Below, piece after piece: positions 53,526 to 61,722 of a stretch of DNA of 64,000 nt (the stretch's first letter is position 1; each line of letters begins with the position of its first letter). The stretch spans positions 685,164 through 749,163 of the forward strand of contig NZ_BNBR01000002.1 in assembly GCF_014656055.1 (NCBI RefSeq), read 5' to 3'. The notes beneath the pieces are model-generated. The model did no database searches, was not told the DNA's origin, and saw only the letters and a program-made list of their open reading frames with translations. A program made the position numbers and the translations under genes. This stretch comes from Streptomyces griseosporeus. GTDB taxonomy: Bacteria; Actinomycetota; Actinomycetes; Streptomycetales; Streptomycetaceae.

Positions 53526-54423
53526 GACCATGACACCGACCGGGGACGACTCTCTGGCCGGGACCGAGAGCGTGACCGAAGCCGAGAGCGTCGCCGGGAC
53601 CAAGAGCGTGACCGAAGCCGAGACCGTGGCCGGGACCAAGAGCGTGACCGAAGCCGAGACCGTGGCCGCGACCGAGACGTTCACGCCGCCCACGCGCTTC
53701 GCCGTGCCCGGCCGCATCGCCGTGAGCGAGCAGGCGGCGTCCGTGTGGCAGACCGCGACGCTCACGGAGATCCGGCGCGAGACCCCGCGCGCGGCCACCT
53801 TCCGCCTCGCGGTGCCCGGCTGGCCCGGCCATCTGCCCGGCCAGCACCTGATGCTGCGGCTGACCGCGGCCGACGGCTACACCGCCCAGCGCCACTACTC
53901 GATCGCGTCGGCGCCGGACGAGAGCGGGCACATCGAGCTGACCCTGGACCGTGTCGAGGACGGCGAGGTGTCCGGCTGGTTCCACACCGTGGCCCGGCCG
54001 GGCGACACCGTCGAGGTGCGCGGCCCGGTGAGCGGCTTCTTCGCCTGGCCGGGCGACCGGCCCGCGCTGCTGCTCGGCGCCGGGTCCGGCGTCGTACCGC
54101 TGATGTCGATGGTGCGGCACCACCGGGCGCGGGGCCTCGCGGTGCCGCTGCGGCTGCTGGTGTCGGCCCGCAGCCCGCAGGAGCTGATCTACGCCGGGGA
54201 GTACGGCGCCGAGACGACGCCCGTGTTCACGCGCAGCGCGCCGGCGGGGCTCCCGGTGGGCCGGCTGTCGGCCGCGCACGTGGCGCCGGTGGTGGCGGAC
54301 GCGCCCGAGGGCGGCTGGGAGGCGTACGTCTGCGGCTCCAACGCCTTCGCCGAGCACGCCGCCCGTCTCCTCGTCGAGGCGGGCCAGCCGGTGGACCGCA
54401 TCCGCATCGAGCGCTTCGGCTGA
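53518..54423 (+). CDS. Ferredoxin-reductase-type FAD/NAD(P) protein with repeat N-terminus
   Basis: A 301-residue flavin reductase. Residues about 14-50 form three 12-residue repeats (AGTESVTEAESV, then twice AGTKSVTEAETV). From about 75 the FNR fold follows: FAD motif RHYSIAS, VRGPVSGFF, NAD(P) motif LLLGAGSGVVPLMSM, and the C-terminal CGSNAFAEHAARLLVEAGQPVDRIRIERFG. It lacks a [2Fe-2S] domain, so electrons must go directly to a partner, presumably the sulfite-oxidase-fold protein encoded just upstream (8-base overlap). The start is GTG 53518; ATG 53530 is an alternative. Confidence 0.9.
53557..53664 (+). repeat. Three 36-bp in-frame tandem repeats
   Basis: Units at 53557-53592, 53593-53628 and 53629-53664; units 2 and 3 are identical and unit 1 differs at a few bases. 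A partial fourth unit begins at 53665. They encode 12-residue Thr/Glu/Val-rich repeats at the N-terminus of the flavin reductase. Confidence 0.95.
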
Positions 54424-54588
54424 GGCACCCGGGGGCCGGTGACGGGACCGGCCGGCCTCCTCCCCGCTCCCTCGCCCGGCCTTCTCGCCCTTCCGCCCCC
54501 GGTTTGTGCCGAACCAGTGAACGATGTCTCCTGGACGGGGTACGAGGTCCCTGTGGGCACTCGCACGCGTGACGGCGAGGAGGTCGAC

Positions 54589-55182
54589 ATGCGAACCCGG
54601 GTGCGGGGCTGGCGCTGGCGGAAGAATCCGCTGCGGCGCCGGTCGGACGTCGTGGAGGCGTGGACGGCGCTGGGTGCGGCCGTCCTGCTGGGACTCGGCG
54701 CGCCCGCGGCCGGGGTGGCCACCGGCTGGTGGGCGCACGACGAGGCGCGGACTGCGGCCGTACAGCAGCGCGCGGACCGGCACAGCGTACGCGCCGAGGT
54801 GGTCGGGCGGACCCCGGACGGGCTGAGCGCGTTCGAGGGAGGCACGCGGCGCACCTACCGCGTGACGGTCCGCTGGACGGGGGGCGGCGGGCAGCCGCGC
54901 ACGGCCGCGGCACGGGTTCCCGCCGGGACGCGGGACGGCGACCGGGTCGAGGTCTGGTTCGACGGTCACGGCCGCAATGTGCCGCCGCCGGCCGGCGACA
55001 GCGCGGTCTGGCAGCACACGCTGACCATGGGCACCTGCGCCGCCGGCGGTACGGTCGCGGTGGTGCTGCTCGGGCACACGGTGGTGCGCCGGGTGGCGAT
55101 GCGGCGCCGGATGGCCGACTGGGACCGCGACTGGGCCCTGACCGAACCCCAGTGGACGCGACGCAGCCGGGGAGAGATCTAG
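54589..55182 (+). CDS. Rv1733c-like two-helix membrane protein (second copy)
   Basis: A 197-residue paralogue of the protein at 10133-10711 with the same layout: WRWRKNPLRRRSDVVEAW, membrane helix 1 (about 27-48), an extracytoplasmic beta-rich segment (YRVTVRWTGGGGQPRTAAARVPAGTRDGDRVEVWFDGHG), helix 2 (about 143-163), and a terminal WALTEPQW. GAGGAGG lies five bases before ATG 54589. Here no GGGCCG-N2-CGGCCC box is seen upstream, so it may be outside the dormancy regulon or use another signal. Function unknown. Confidence 0.85.
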   Translation: MRTRVRGWRWRKNPLRRRSDVVEAWTALGAAVLLGLGAPAAGVATGWWAHDEARTAAVQQRADRHSVRAEVVGRTPDGLSAFEGGTRRTYRVTVRWTGGGGQPRTAAARVPAGTRDGDRVEVWFDGHGRNVPPPAGDSAVWQHTLTMGTCAAGGTVAVVLLGHTVVRRVAMRRRMADWDRDWALTEPQWTRRSRGEI

Positions 55183-55209
55183 CGGGGCGGGGAGAGCGTA
55201 CGGACCAGC

Positions 55210-55231
55210 TGACAGAAAGCGATCTCTGTCA
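55210..55231. promoter_or_regulatory. Inverted repeat TGACAGA-N8-TCTGTCA
   Basis: Perfect 7-bp arms with an 8-base spacer, 28 bases after the Rv1733c-like gene and 108 bases before the esterase gene. It could terminate the former or regulate the latter. Confidence 0.4.
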
Positions 55232-55267
55232 ACGCGCGTCCGGGTTCCGGAGAGCGGACAGGGTCTT

Positions 55268-55281
55268 GGAAAGCGCTCCCA
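55268..55281. promoter_or_regulatory. CebR/LacI-type operator upstream of the esterase
   Basis: GGAAAGCGCTCCCA resembles the CebR box TGGGAGCGCTCCCA and the generic LacI dyad GAAAGCGCTTTC around an AGCGCT centre. It lies 58 bases before the start codon, as expected for a plant-polymer-responsive LacI repressor. Confidence 0.5.
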
Positions 55282-55338
55282 CGCGCACGTACGGTGTGAT
55301 CGTTTCCACCCGCTCCCCGCACCCGAAGGCGGTCCTGC

Positions 55339-56307
55339 ATGGCCCTGTTCGACCTTCCGCTCGACGAACTCCGCGAGTACCGCGGCGACTCCGTCGCACC
55401 GGAGGACTTCGACGCGTTCTGGTCCAAGACGCTCCAGGAGGCCCGCGAACACGATCTGGACGCCCGTTTCGAACCGGTCGACACCGGGCTGACGACGGTC
55501 ACGGTGTACGACGTGACGTTCGCCGGGTTCGGCGGCCATCCGGTGAAGGGCTGGCTGCTGCTGCCGGCCGCCGCCGAGGAGCCGCTGCCGCTGGTCGTGC
55601 AGTTCGTCGGCTACGGCGGCGGGCGCGGCCTGCCGCACGAGCACCTGCTGTGGGCCTCCTCCGGCCGGGCGCACTTCGTGATGGACACCCGCGGCCAGGG
55701 CAGCGCCTGGGGCGGCGGCGGAGGCACCGCCGACCCGCTGGGCGCGGGCCCGGCCTACCCGGGCTTCATGACGCGCGGCATCGACGCGCCCGAGAACTAC
55801 TACTACCGCCGGGTGTTCACCGACGCCGTCCGGGCGGTGGAGGCGGCCCGCTCGCATCCGCTGACCGACGCCACGCGCACCGCGGCCGTCGGCGCCAGCC
55901 AGGGCGGCGGTATCGCGCTGGCCGTCGGCGGGCTGGTCCCGGACCTGGCGGCGGTCGCCCCGGACGTGCCGTTCCTGTGCGACTTCCCGCGCGCGACGAC
56001 GCTGACCGACCGGCACCCCTACCGGGAGATCGGCCTCTACCTGAAAACGCACCGCGGCCGGACCGAGGACGCCCTGCGCACGCTCTCGTACTTCGACGGC
56101 GTGCACTTCGCGGCGCGCGGCCGAGCCCCGGCCCTGTTCTCCGTGGCCCTGGAGGACCAGACCTGCCCGCCGTCCACGGTCTTCGCCGCCTACAACGCCT
56201 GGGCGCACGAGGACAAGGCGATCGAGGTCTACGACTTCAACGACCACGAGGGCGGCGGCCCCTTCCACGACGCCGCCAAGCTGCGCTGGCTGCGCGCGTA
56301 CGCCTGA
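55339..56307 (+). CDS. Acetylxylan esterase / cephalosporin-C deacetylase family protein
   Basis: A 322-residue alpha/beta-hydrolase of the AXE1 (CE7) family, removing acetyl groups from xylo-oligosaccharides or related esters inside the cell. The family's RGQG appears in MDTRGQGSAWGG, the nucleophile elbow is GASQGGG (Ser187), and the Asp and His lie in ALEDQTCPPSTV and DHEGGG. Length matches CE7. There is no signal peptide, so it acts on imported oligosaccharides. The start ATG follows GGCGGTCCTGC (weak). A LacI/CebR-type dyad lies in its promoter. Confidence 0.93.
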   Translation: MALFDLPLDELREYRGDSVAPEDFDAFWSKTLQEAREHDLDARFEPVDTGLTTVTVYDVTFAGFGGHPVKGWLLLPAAAEEPLPLVVQFVGYGGGRGLPHEHLLWASSGRAHFVMDTRGQGSAWGGGGGTADPLGAGPAYPGFMTRGIDAPENYYYRRVFTDAVRAVEAARSHPLTDATRTAAVGASQGGGIALAVGGLVPDLAAVAPDVPFLCDFPRATTLTDRHPYREIGLYLKTHRGRTEDALRTLSYFDGVHFAARGRAPALFSVALEDQTCPPSTVFAAYNAWAHEDKAIEVYDFNDHEGGGPFHDAAKLRWLRAYA

Positions 56308-56348
56308 GGCCGGGCGTCCCGCCCCCGCTCCGCGCCGGCGGCCTTCCC

Positions 56349-56363
56349 ACTGGTCCGACCAGT
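56349..56363. promoter_or_regulatory. Perfect palindrome ACTGGTCCGACCAGT
   Basis: Seven-base arms around one centre base, 65 bases before the next gene. TGGTC/GACCA half-sites fit HutC-type GntR regulators; some TetR operators look similar. Confidence 0.5.
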
Positions 56364-56427
56364 CGGTATGTTCGGGCGTCCCGGGCCGCAGCGACGCGGC
56401 CCGGGTTCCCGGCGAGCCGGAGGGCGC

Positions 56428-57597
56428 ATGAGCGAGCACGAGGCACCGCAGATCCACGGCCACTGCGATCCGCGTTTCACCGCGGTCCGCACGGCGTTCG
56501 AGGAGAACTTCCGGCACCGCGGCGAGCTGGGTGCCGCCGTGGCCGTCACGGTCGACGGGCGGCGTGTGGTCGACCTGTGGGGCGGCTGGGCCGACGCCGC
56601 GCGCACCCGCCCCTGGGAGCGCGACACCGTGGTCAACGTGTGGTCGACCTCCAAGGGCCCGGTGGCGCTGTGCGCGCACATCCTCGCCGACCGGGGGCTG
56701 CTCGACCTGGACGCGCCGGTCACCGCCTACTGGCCCGAATTCGCCGCGGCCGGCAAGGAGAAGGTCCTCGTACGGCACCTGCTCTCCCACCGGGCCGGGC
56801 TGGCCGGGCTGCGGGAACCGCACTCGTTCCAGGACCTGTGCGACTGGGAGCTGACGACCGCCCGGCTGGCCGCCACGGAGCCCTGGTGGGAGCCCGGGAC
56901 CCGGTCCGGCTACCACGCGCTGACGTACGGCTTCCTGGTCGGCGAGGTCGTCCGCCGGGTGTCCGGGCTGCTGCCGGGCGCCTTCCTGGAGCGGGAGGTG
57001 ACCGGGCCTCTGGGCATCGACTTCACCGTCGGACTGCCGGCGAAGGACGCGGGCCGGGCGGCCGAGCTGGTCCATCCGCCGGCCGCGCCCGACGGCGACC
57101 GGGCCGCCTCCTTCGGCCGGTTGCCGGCGGCGGCGCTGGCCGCCCTGGCCAACCCGGCCGTGGGCGCCGCGGAGGCGAACACCCCGGCCTGGCGGGCCGC
57201 CGAGATCCCGGCCGCCAACGGGCACGGCACGGCCCGGGCGGTCGCCGCGCTGTACGGCGTGTTCGCGGGCCGGGGGTCGTACGACGGCCGGCGCGTGCTG
57301 TCCCCGGAGGCCGCCGAGCGGGTGCGCGAGGGGCAGGGCGGTGGCCGCGACCTGGTGCTCGGCGCGGGGCTCCCGCACGAGACGGAGATCGGGCTCGGGC
57401 TGTGGCTGAGCGGGTCCCACGGCTCGTACGGGCCGAACCCGCGGGCTTTCGGACACGACGGGTTCGGCGGTTCGTGCGGGCTGGCCGATCCGGAGGCGGG
57501 TGTCTCGCTCGGGTATGTGATGAACCGGATGGGCCCTCATATAGCCGACGACCCGCGGAAGACGGCCCTGGTGGACGCCGTGTACAGCGCGCTGTGA
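56428..57597 (+). CDS. Serine beta-lactamase-fold esterase (class C/EstB-like)
   Basis: A 389-residue cytoplasmic serine hydrolase of the beta-lactamase/EstB family. Ser73 and Lys76 lie in STSK, and Tyr in SGYHALTYG corresponds to the Tyr-x-Asn position with Asn replaced by Ala, as usual in esterases; FGHDGFGGSCGLAD near the C-terminus replaces the KTG box. There is no signal peptide, which argues against a true beta-lactamase role. GGAGGGC precedes the ATG. It stands alone with a palindrome in its promoter, next to a GntR gene that may control it. Confidence 0.9.
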   Translation: MSEHEAPQIHGHCDPRFTAVRTAFEENFRHRGELGAAVAVTVDGRRVVDLWGGWADAARTRPWERDTVVNVWSTSKGPVALCAHILADRGLLDLDAPVTAYWPEFAAAGKEKVLVRHLLSHRAGLAGLREPHSFQDLCDWELTTARLAATEPWWEPGTRSGYHALTYGFLVGEVVRRVSGLLPGAFLEREVTGPLGIDFTVGLPAKDAGRAAELVHPPAAPDGDRAASFGRLPAAALAALANPAVGAAEANTPAWRAAEIPAANGHGTARAVAALYGVFAGRGSYDGRRVLSPEAAERVREGQGGGRDLVLGAGLPHETEIGLGLWLSGSHGSYGPNPRAFGHDGFGGSCGLADPEAGVSLGYVMNRMGPHIADDPRKTALVDAVYSAL

Positions 57598-57651
57598 GCG
57601 GGGGTGCGGGCGGTCCGGTTTCGGCCGAAGAGGGGGGCCGCCCTTCCCTGG

Positions 57652-57663
57652 TGGTTTAGACCA
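57652..57663. promoter_or_regulatory. DasR/HutC-like site TGGTTTAGACCA
   Basis: Eleven of twelve bases match TGGTCTAGACCA, the core of DasR-type sites. It lies 65 bases before the GntR gene and is a likely autoregulatory site. Confidence 0.55.
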
Positions 57664-57728
57664 ATGCTAGATCTGGTGGCGCACCGAACCCGCACGGACA
57701 CGGCACGTCACCAACAGGAGGCGCGGCA

Positions 57729-58553
57729 ATGGCCCGCACCACCCCGCCCGACCACCCGCACACCACCGATCGGCACCCGCACGGCACCCATCCTCTCGAC
57801 CGTCTCCCGGACTCCCCCGACGGCGGCCTTCTCGACGGCCCCGCGCCCGACGACCCGCCGCTGTACTGGCGTGTCGCGACGCGGCTGCTCGGCGAACTGC
57901 GCGACGAGACCATCCCGCCCGGCGAACGCCTGCCCGGCGAACGGCACTTGGCCGAGCACTTCGGCGTCAGCCGGGAGACCGTACGGCAGGCGCTGGAGGT
58001 GCTGCGCCGCCGCGGGCTGGTCACCACCGACCGGCGCGGCAGCCACGCCACGCTGTCCGGCCCGCCGGTGGAGCACCCCGCGCTGACCTTCCCGGTCGGC
58101 TCCGGCGGCACGCACCCCGACGGCCTGGCCCGGGCCACGGTGACCTGGGAGGTGCCACCGCCGGAGCACGCGCGGGCCCTCGGGCTGGCCCCGCACCGGC
58201 CGACGCTGGTGCACCGCTACGAGTCCGCCGCCGCCGACGGACGCGGCCGGCGCACAGCCGTCACCTCGTTCTCCACGGTGGCCCTGTCGGAGGTGGAGGA
58301 GCTGGCCCGCTACCGGGACCGCGCCGACGGCACGGCCTCGGCACAGATGCGCCGCGTCTACGACTGGATGCGCAGGGCCGGTCTGACCCTGCATCACCGC
58401 GACTCCATCACCCGCCTCGACGACACACTGTCGATGCGGGTGACGCGCCGGGTCCACGACCAGTACGCGCGGCCGCTGGAGATCACCGACCTGGTGGTGG
58501 ACGCCCGGCAGGACGTCCTCGTCTACGAGTTCACCCTGCCGGCCGCCGGCTGA
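57729..58553 (+). CDS. GntR-family regulator, HutC subfamily
   Basis: A 274-residue regulator. After a 45-residue His/Pro-rich extension comes the GntR winged helix PLYWRVATRLLGELRDETIPPGERLPGERHLAEHFGVSRETVRQALEVLRRRGLVTTDRRGSHAT (about 44-107), then a UTRA ligand domain (LALTFPV to VYEFTLPAAG). HutC members sense small metabolites such as amino sugars. A TGGTTTAGACCA site upstream fits autoregulation, and similar sites precede the beta-lactamase-fold gene and the FN3 lipoprotein gene. AGGAGG precedes the ATG. Its last 31 bases overlap the convergent gene. Confidence 0.9.
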   Translation: MARTTPPDHPHTTDRHPHGTHPLDRLPDSPDGGLLDGPAPDDPPLYWRVATRLLGELRDETIPPGERLPGERHLAEHFGVSRETVRQALEVLRRRGLVTTDRRGSHATLSGPPVEHPALTFPVGSGGTHPDGLARATVTWEVPPPEHARALGLAPHRPTLVHRYESAAADGRGRRTAVTSFSTVALSEVEELARYRDRADGTASAQMRRVYDWMRRAGLTLHHRDSITRLDDTLSMRVTRRVHDQYARPLEITDLVVDARQDVLVYEFTLPAAG

Positions 58554-60385
58554 GTCCCGACTTCTCCCAGATCGGTGGCGAGTTCGTCGCGCCAGCGGGC
58601 GGACAGTCGCAGGCCGAGGATCCGCTCCGCCGCCATCGGCACCGGCAGCAGCACGAAGGCCCGCAGCGCCTGGGCCGCTCCCTCCCGGGCGATCCAGGCG
58701 CTCAGGTCCTCGGGGCCGACCGGTCCCGTCCCGTCGCGCACCGACTGCCGCGCCGCCCAGGTCTCGGCGGCGAGGGTACGTATGCGGAGGTCGAGCGGAT
58801 CGCCTACACCGAGACCGAGGTTCGTCGCGGCGTCGAGGCCCAGGGGCTCCCGGGCATCAGGTCCTAGGCGCTCCCCGGCATCGGGACCGTTGCGCTCCGC
58901 GCGGCCGGTCCGGGCCAGGGCGTCGGCGATCTCCGGGTAGGCGTCGATGCCGGTCTCGGCGGCGAGCCGCCGGAGCTGGGCCGCGCACGCCCGCCGCAGC
59001 CGCTCGGGAGGGGTGCGGTCCACGAGCGCGGCGAGGTCGAACCCCCGTACCTCACCGGCCGGTCCGCAGGCGGGGTCGGGCAGGTCGTCCAGGAGCGGCA
59101 GCAGCAGGGCGCTCGGCAGGCCGGTACCGGCGTCGTCCCCCGGGCGGTACCGGATGCCGAACTCCCCGTCCAGCTCGGTCAGGAGACGGGCGTACGCTGC
59201 GGTGGATCCCGGCCACGGGTCCACGCCGAGCCGCCGGGCGAGCATCCGGTCGGGCACGCTCGCCACGTTCTCGCGCGGTGACATGACCAGCCGGACCGCC
59301 TCCTCGTCCGGCACGCCGTCCACGACGACCGTGCGGCGCACCTCCGGTCCCTGCCGGGTGAGGGCGACGGCACGGGTGCCCTCGGAGACCGCGCGCAGCA
59401 CCTCCGGCCGTACGAACTGGGCGGCGCCCTCCTCCTGGACGGCGTACGCCCACCCTCCGGTCGTACCGGCGCGGACCATCGGGCGGTGGGCGGCCCACGG
59501 CGAGGCCGCCGCGTGCTCGGCGTGGGGCCGGCTGCGCGGGCGGACGGTGGCGGGGATCGCGCCCAGTCTGCGGAGCAGTTCGGCGGGGGTGAGGCCTTCG
59601 GCGAAGACCAGGTCGGGCTGGTCGGGCAGGGGCTGCGGGCGGGGTGGGGCGACGCGGACGAAGGTGAGCCGCGGGCCTGCTCCGCGGTCCTCGGTCGGAG
59701 TCGGTGCACTCAAATCCGCCGGTCCCCCCGGGGCGGGCGGCTCCGGTTCGGCGGACCGCGCGGCGAGGGCGAGCGGGGAGACCGGGTCGGAAACGACGGA
59801 CCGGTCGTCCTCCCACCGCAGCTCCCCGTCGATGCCCACCGGGACCCGTCCGGCGAAGGGACGGCCCTCCTCCAGTGCCTCCGCGAAGTCGGCCAGAAGG
59901 TGGCGCAGCGAGGACCACGGGGTGAAGACCGGCGCGTCCTCGGTGCGGGAGTGCCCGACGCGGCCGTGGCCGGGGCCCGGCCGGACGGTGAGGAACAGTC
60001 CGTCGGAGGCCTGGCCGGCGGCGCCGAGGGTGATGAGCAGCCACTCCTGGCGCCAGTAGGCGCCCAGTTCGTCCTCGTCGCCGTCGACGTCGCCGAGATC
60101 GGTGCCGATGTCCCGCAGCATCGCCGTGTGCCGCACGATGTCCGCCACCCGCGCCGGCGGTCCGTAGTACGCCACCTCGGGCGCGCCTTCGCCGTGGTCG
60201 GCGCCGTCGTGACAGCGCAGGGACGCCACCAGGTCGGGCGGGAACATGAGCCCCAGCTCCCGCTCCGCGGCCCGGATCTCCTCCCCCGCCGCCGGTGGGC
60301 GCAACCGGGCGCGGCTGACCGGGGCGTGGCGGGCCAGCCAGGCCTCGATCCGTGCCCAGGACTCCTCGACGGCGGGAATGCTCAT
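58523..60385 (-). CDS. Large protein with N-terminal SMI1/KNR4-like domain, unknown function
   Basis: A 620-residue cytoplasmic protein. The N-terminus (about 1-180) matches the SMI1/KNR4 (SUKH) family: SWARIEAWLARHAPVSRARLRPPAAGEEIRAAERELGLMFPPDLVASLRCHDGAD and LGAYWRQEWLLITLGAAGQASDGLFLT. The middle has a domain of about 150 residues (ELLRRLGAIPATVRPRSRPHAEHAAASPWAAHRPMVRAGTTGGWAYAVQEEG to VPDRMLARRLGVDPWP), and the C-terminal 250 are helical with a low-complexity insert (LGPDAREPLGLDAATNLGLGVG). SUKH proteins are often immunity proteins of toxin systems, but no toxin gene is adjacent. The start is uncertain: ATG 60385, or ATG 60397. Confidence 0.75.
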   Translation of the reverse strand: MSIPAVEESWARIEAWLARHAPVSRARLRPPAAGEEIRAAERELGLMFPPDLVASLRCHDGADHGEGAPEVAYYGPPARVADIVRHTAMLRDIGTDLGDVDGDEDELGAYWRQEWLLITLGAAGQASDGLFLTVRPGPGHGRVGHSRTEDAPVFTPWSSLRHLLADFAEALEEGRPFAGRVPVGIDGELRWEDDRSVVSDPVSPLALAARSAEPEPPAPGGPADLSAPTPTEDRGAGPRLTFVRVAPPRPQPLPDQPDLVFAEGLTPAELLRRLGAIPATVRPRSRPHAEHAAASPWAAHRPMVRAGTTGGWAYAVQEEGAAQFVRPEVLRAVSEGTRAVALTRQGPEVRRTVVVDGVPDEEAVRLVMSPRENVASVPDRMLARRLGVDPWPGSTAAYARLLTELDGEFGIRYRPGDDAGTGLPSALLLPLLDDLPDPACGPAGEVRGFDLAALVDRTPPERLRRACAAQLRRLAAETGIDAYPEIADALARTGRAERNGPDAGERLGPDAREPLGLDAATNLGLGVGDPLDLRIRTLAAETWAARQSVRDGTGPVGPEDLSAWIAREGAAQALRAFVLLPVPMAAERILGLRLSARWRDELATDLGEVGTQPAAGRVNS

Positions 60386-60456
60386 GCCCTGGACCATACG
60401 GCCCGCCACTGACAACGGGGCTCGTCCAAGCGGCCCTTGCGGCGCCTCCTGCCCCC

Positions 60457-61182
60457 TCAGTCGGGCCGTCGTGCCACGACCATCCGCGCCCGCGGGCTGC
60501 CGTCGCGGCGACGGCCGAACTCCGGCAGCGGCTGCAACTCCACCCGGAACCCGGCGCGTTCCAGCTCGCGGCGTACGTCGCCGAGCCGGAAGGCGCGGTA
60601 GTACATCACGAACGGCGGCCGCCACAGCGCGTTGCGCACCCGCATCACGGCGTCGAAACCGAGCAGCATCCAGTAGCCGGGGGTGGCCGGGCGGGGCGGT
60701 GCGAGGACCGGGAAGGCGAACTGGCCGCCGGGGCGCAGCACGGAGTGGACCTGGGTGAAGAGGCCAGGCAGTTCGCGGGGCAGGAAGTGGCCGAACGCGC
60801 CGAAGCTCACCACCAGGTCGAAGGCGGCCGTGAACGGCAGGGCGCGGGCGTCCGCGCGCACCCATGCGACGCGCGGGCCGGCGGCGGGGACACGGGCGCG
60901 GGCGACGGAGAGCATGCCGGCGCTGAAGTCCACGCCGGTGACGCTGCCGCGGCACAGCCGGGTCAGCACGTCCAGGCCGGCGCCCGTGCCGCAGCACAGG
61001 TCGAGTCCGTCGTCGTAGGGTCCGGTCCGCTCCAGGGCCACGGCGACCGCGTCGAGGACGGAGCCGGGTGTCCGGAACGGCGTCCGATCGAACTTGGGGG
61101 CGAGCAGGTCGTAGCCGCGCTCGACGGACGACAGCGCCTGTACCGCGAGTTCGCGCAGGGTGGGGCCTTCGGGACCGAACAT
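60457..61182 (-). CDS. SAM-dependent class I methyltransferase
   Basis: A 241-residue methyltransferase with the SAM motif GLDLCCGTGAGLDVLTRLC (about 60-78), acidic loop VTGVDFSAGML, VRADARALPF and VVSFGAFGHF (motif II region). The C-terminal half has FVMYYRAFRLGDVRRELERAGF. The substrate is not identifiable; similar proteins methylate small molecules. It lies on the same strand as the SMI1-like gene, 71 bases upstream of it, possibly one transcript, and is divergent from the SnoaL-like gene. Confidence 0.88.
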   Translation of the reverse strand: MFGPEGPTLRELAVQALSSVERGYDLLAPKFDRTPFRTPGSVLDAVAVALERTGPYDDGLDLCCGTGAGLDVLTRLCRGSVTGVDFSAGMLSVARARVPAAGPRVAWVRADARALPFTAAFDLVVSFGAFGHFLPRELPGLFTQVHSVLRPGGQFAFPVLAPPRPATPGYWMLLGFDAVMRVRNALWRPPFVMYYRAFRLGDVRRELERAGFRVELQPLPEFGRRRDGSPRARMVVARRPD

Positions 61183-61226
61183 CCCTGGACACGCTACCAG
61201 CGGGTCACTATTCTCGCCGCACCTAC

Positions 61227-61238
61227 TCAATTAATTGA
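61227..61238. promoter_or_regulatory. AT-rich perfect palindrome TCAATTAATTGA
   Basis: A 12-bp dyad in a very GC-rich background, 14 bases before the SnoaL-like start and 44 bases before the divergent methyltransferase start. It is a probable MarR/HxlR-type operator or core promoter. Confidence 0.55.
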
Positions 61239-61252
61239 CTATGGAGGTGGGT

Positions 61253-61645
61253 ATGCGCGCGTTCCGCGAGGCGGTCGAGGCGGGCGATCTCGACGCGGTC
61301 GAGGCACTGCTGGCCGACGACGTCGTGTTTACGAGCCCGGTCGTCTTCAAGCCCTACCCGGGCAAGGCGATCACCGCGGCGATCCTGCGCGGGGCGAGCC
61401 GGGTCTTCGAGGACTTCCGGTACGTGCGGGAACTCACCGGCTCCGACGGCCGTGACCACGCGCTGGTCTTCACGGCACGGGTGGACGGGCGCGAACTCAC
61501 CGGCTGCGACTTCATCCACCTCGACGAGGACGGGCGGATCGACGAACTGACCGTCATGGTGCGGCCGTTGTCGGGCGCACAGGCACTCGCGGCGGCCATG
61601 GGCTCCCAGTTCGACCGGATCACCGCGGAGGCACAGGCCTCGTAG
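61253..61645 (+). CDS. SnoaL/NTF2-like small protein
   Basis: A 130-residue protein with the NTF2/SnoaL-like cone fold: MRAFREAVEAGDLDAVEALLADDVVFTSPVVFKPYPGKAITAAILRGASRVFEDFRYVRELTGSDGRDHALVF and GCDFIHLDEDGRIDELTVMVRP. Members are isomerases, cyclases or binding proteins; function unknown. ATG 61253 begins exactly at the family's usual N-terminus, but GGAGGTGG lies only two bases before it, so an earlier ATG at 61241 is possible. A terminator follows. Confidence 0.85.
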   Translation: MRAFREAVEAGDLDAVEALLADDVVFTSPVVFKPYPGKAITAAILRGASRVFEDFRYVRELTGSDGRDHALVFTARVDGRELTGCDFIHLDEDGRIDELTVMVRPLSGAQALAAAMGSQFDRITAEAQAS

Positions 61646-61676
61646 ACCGCCGACCGCGGCACAACGACCCCGCGAC

Positions 61677-61703
61677 GCCCCCTCGCCTGCCGCGCGAGGG
61701 GGC
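61677..61703. terminator. Bidirectional terminator hairpin
   Basis: GCCCCCTCG and CGAGGGGGC, perfect 9-bp stem with a 9-base loop, followed by TTGTCG, between the convergent SnoaL-like and VOC genes. Confidence 0.85.
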
Positions 61704-61722
61704 TTGTCGCATGCGGTCCGGC

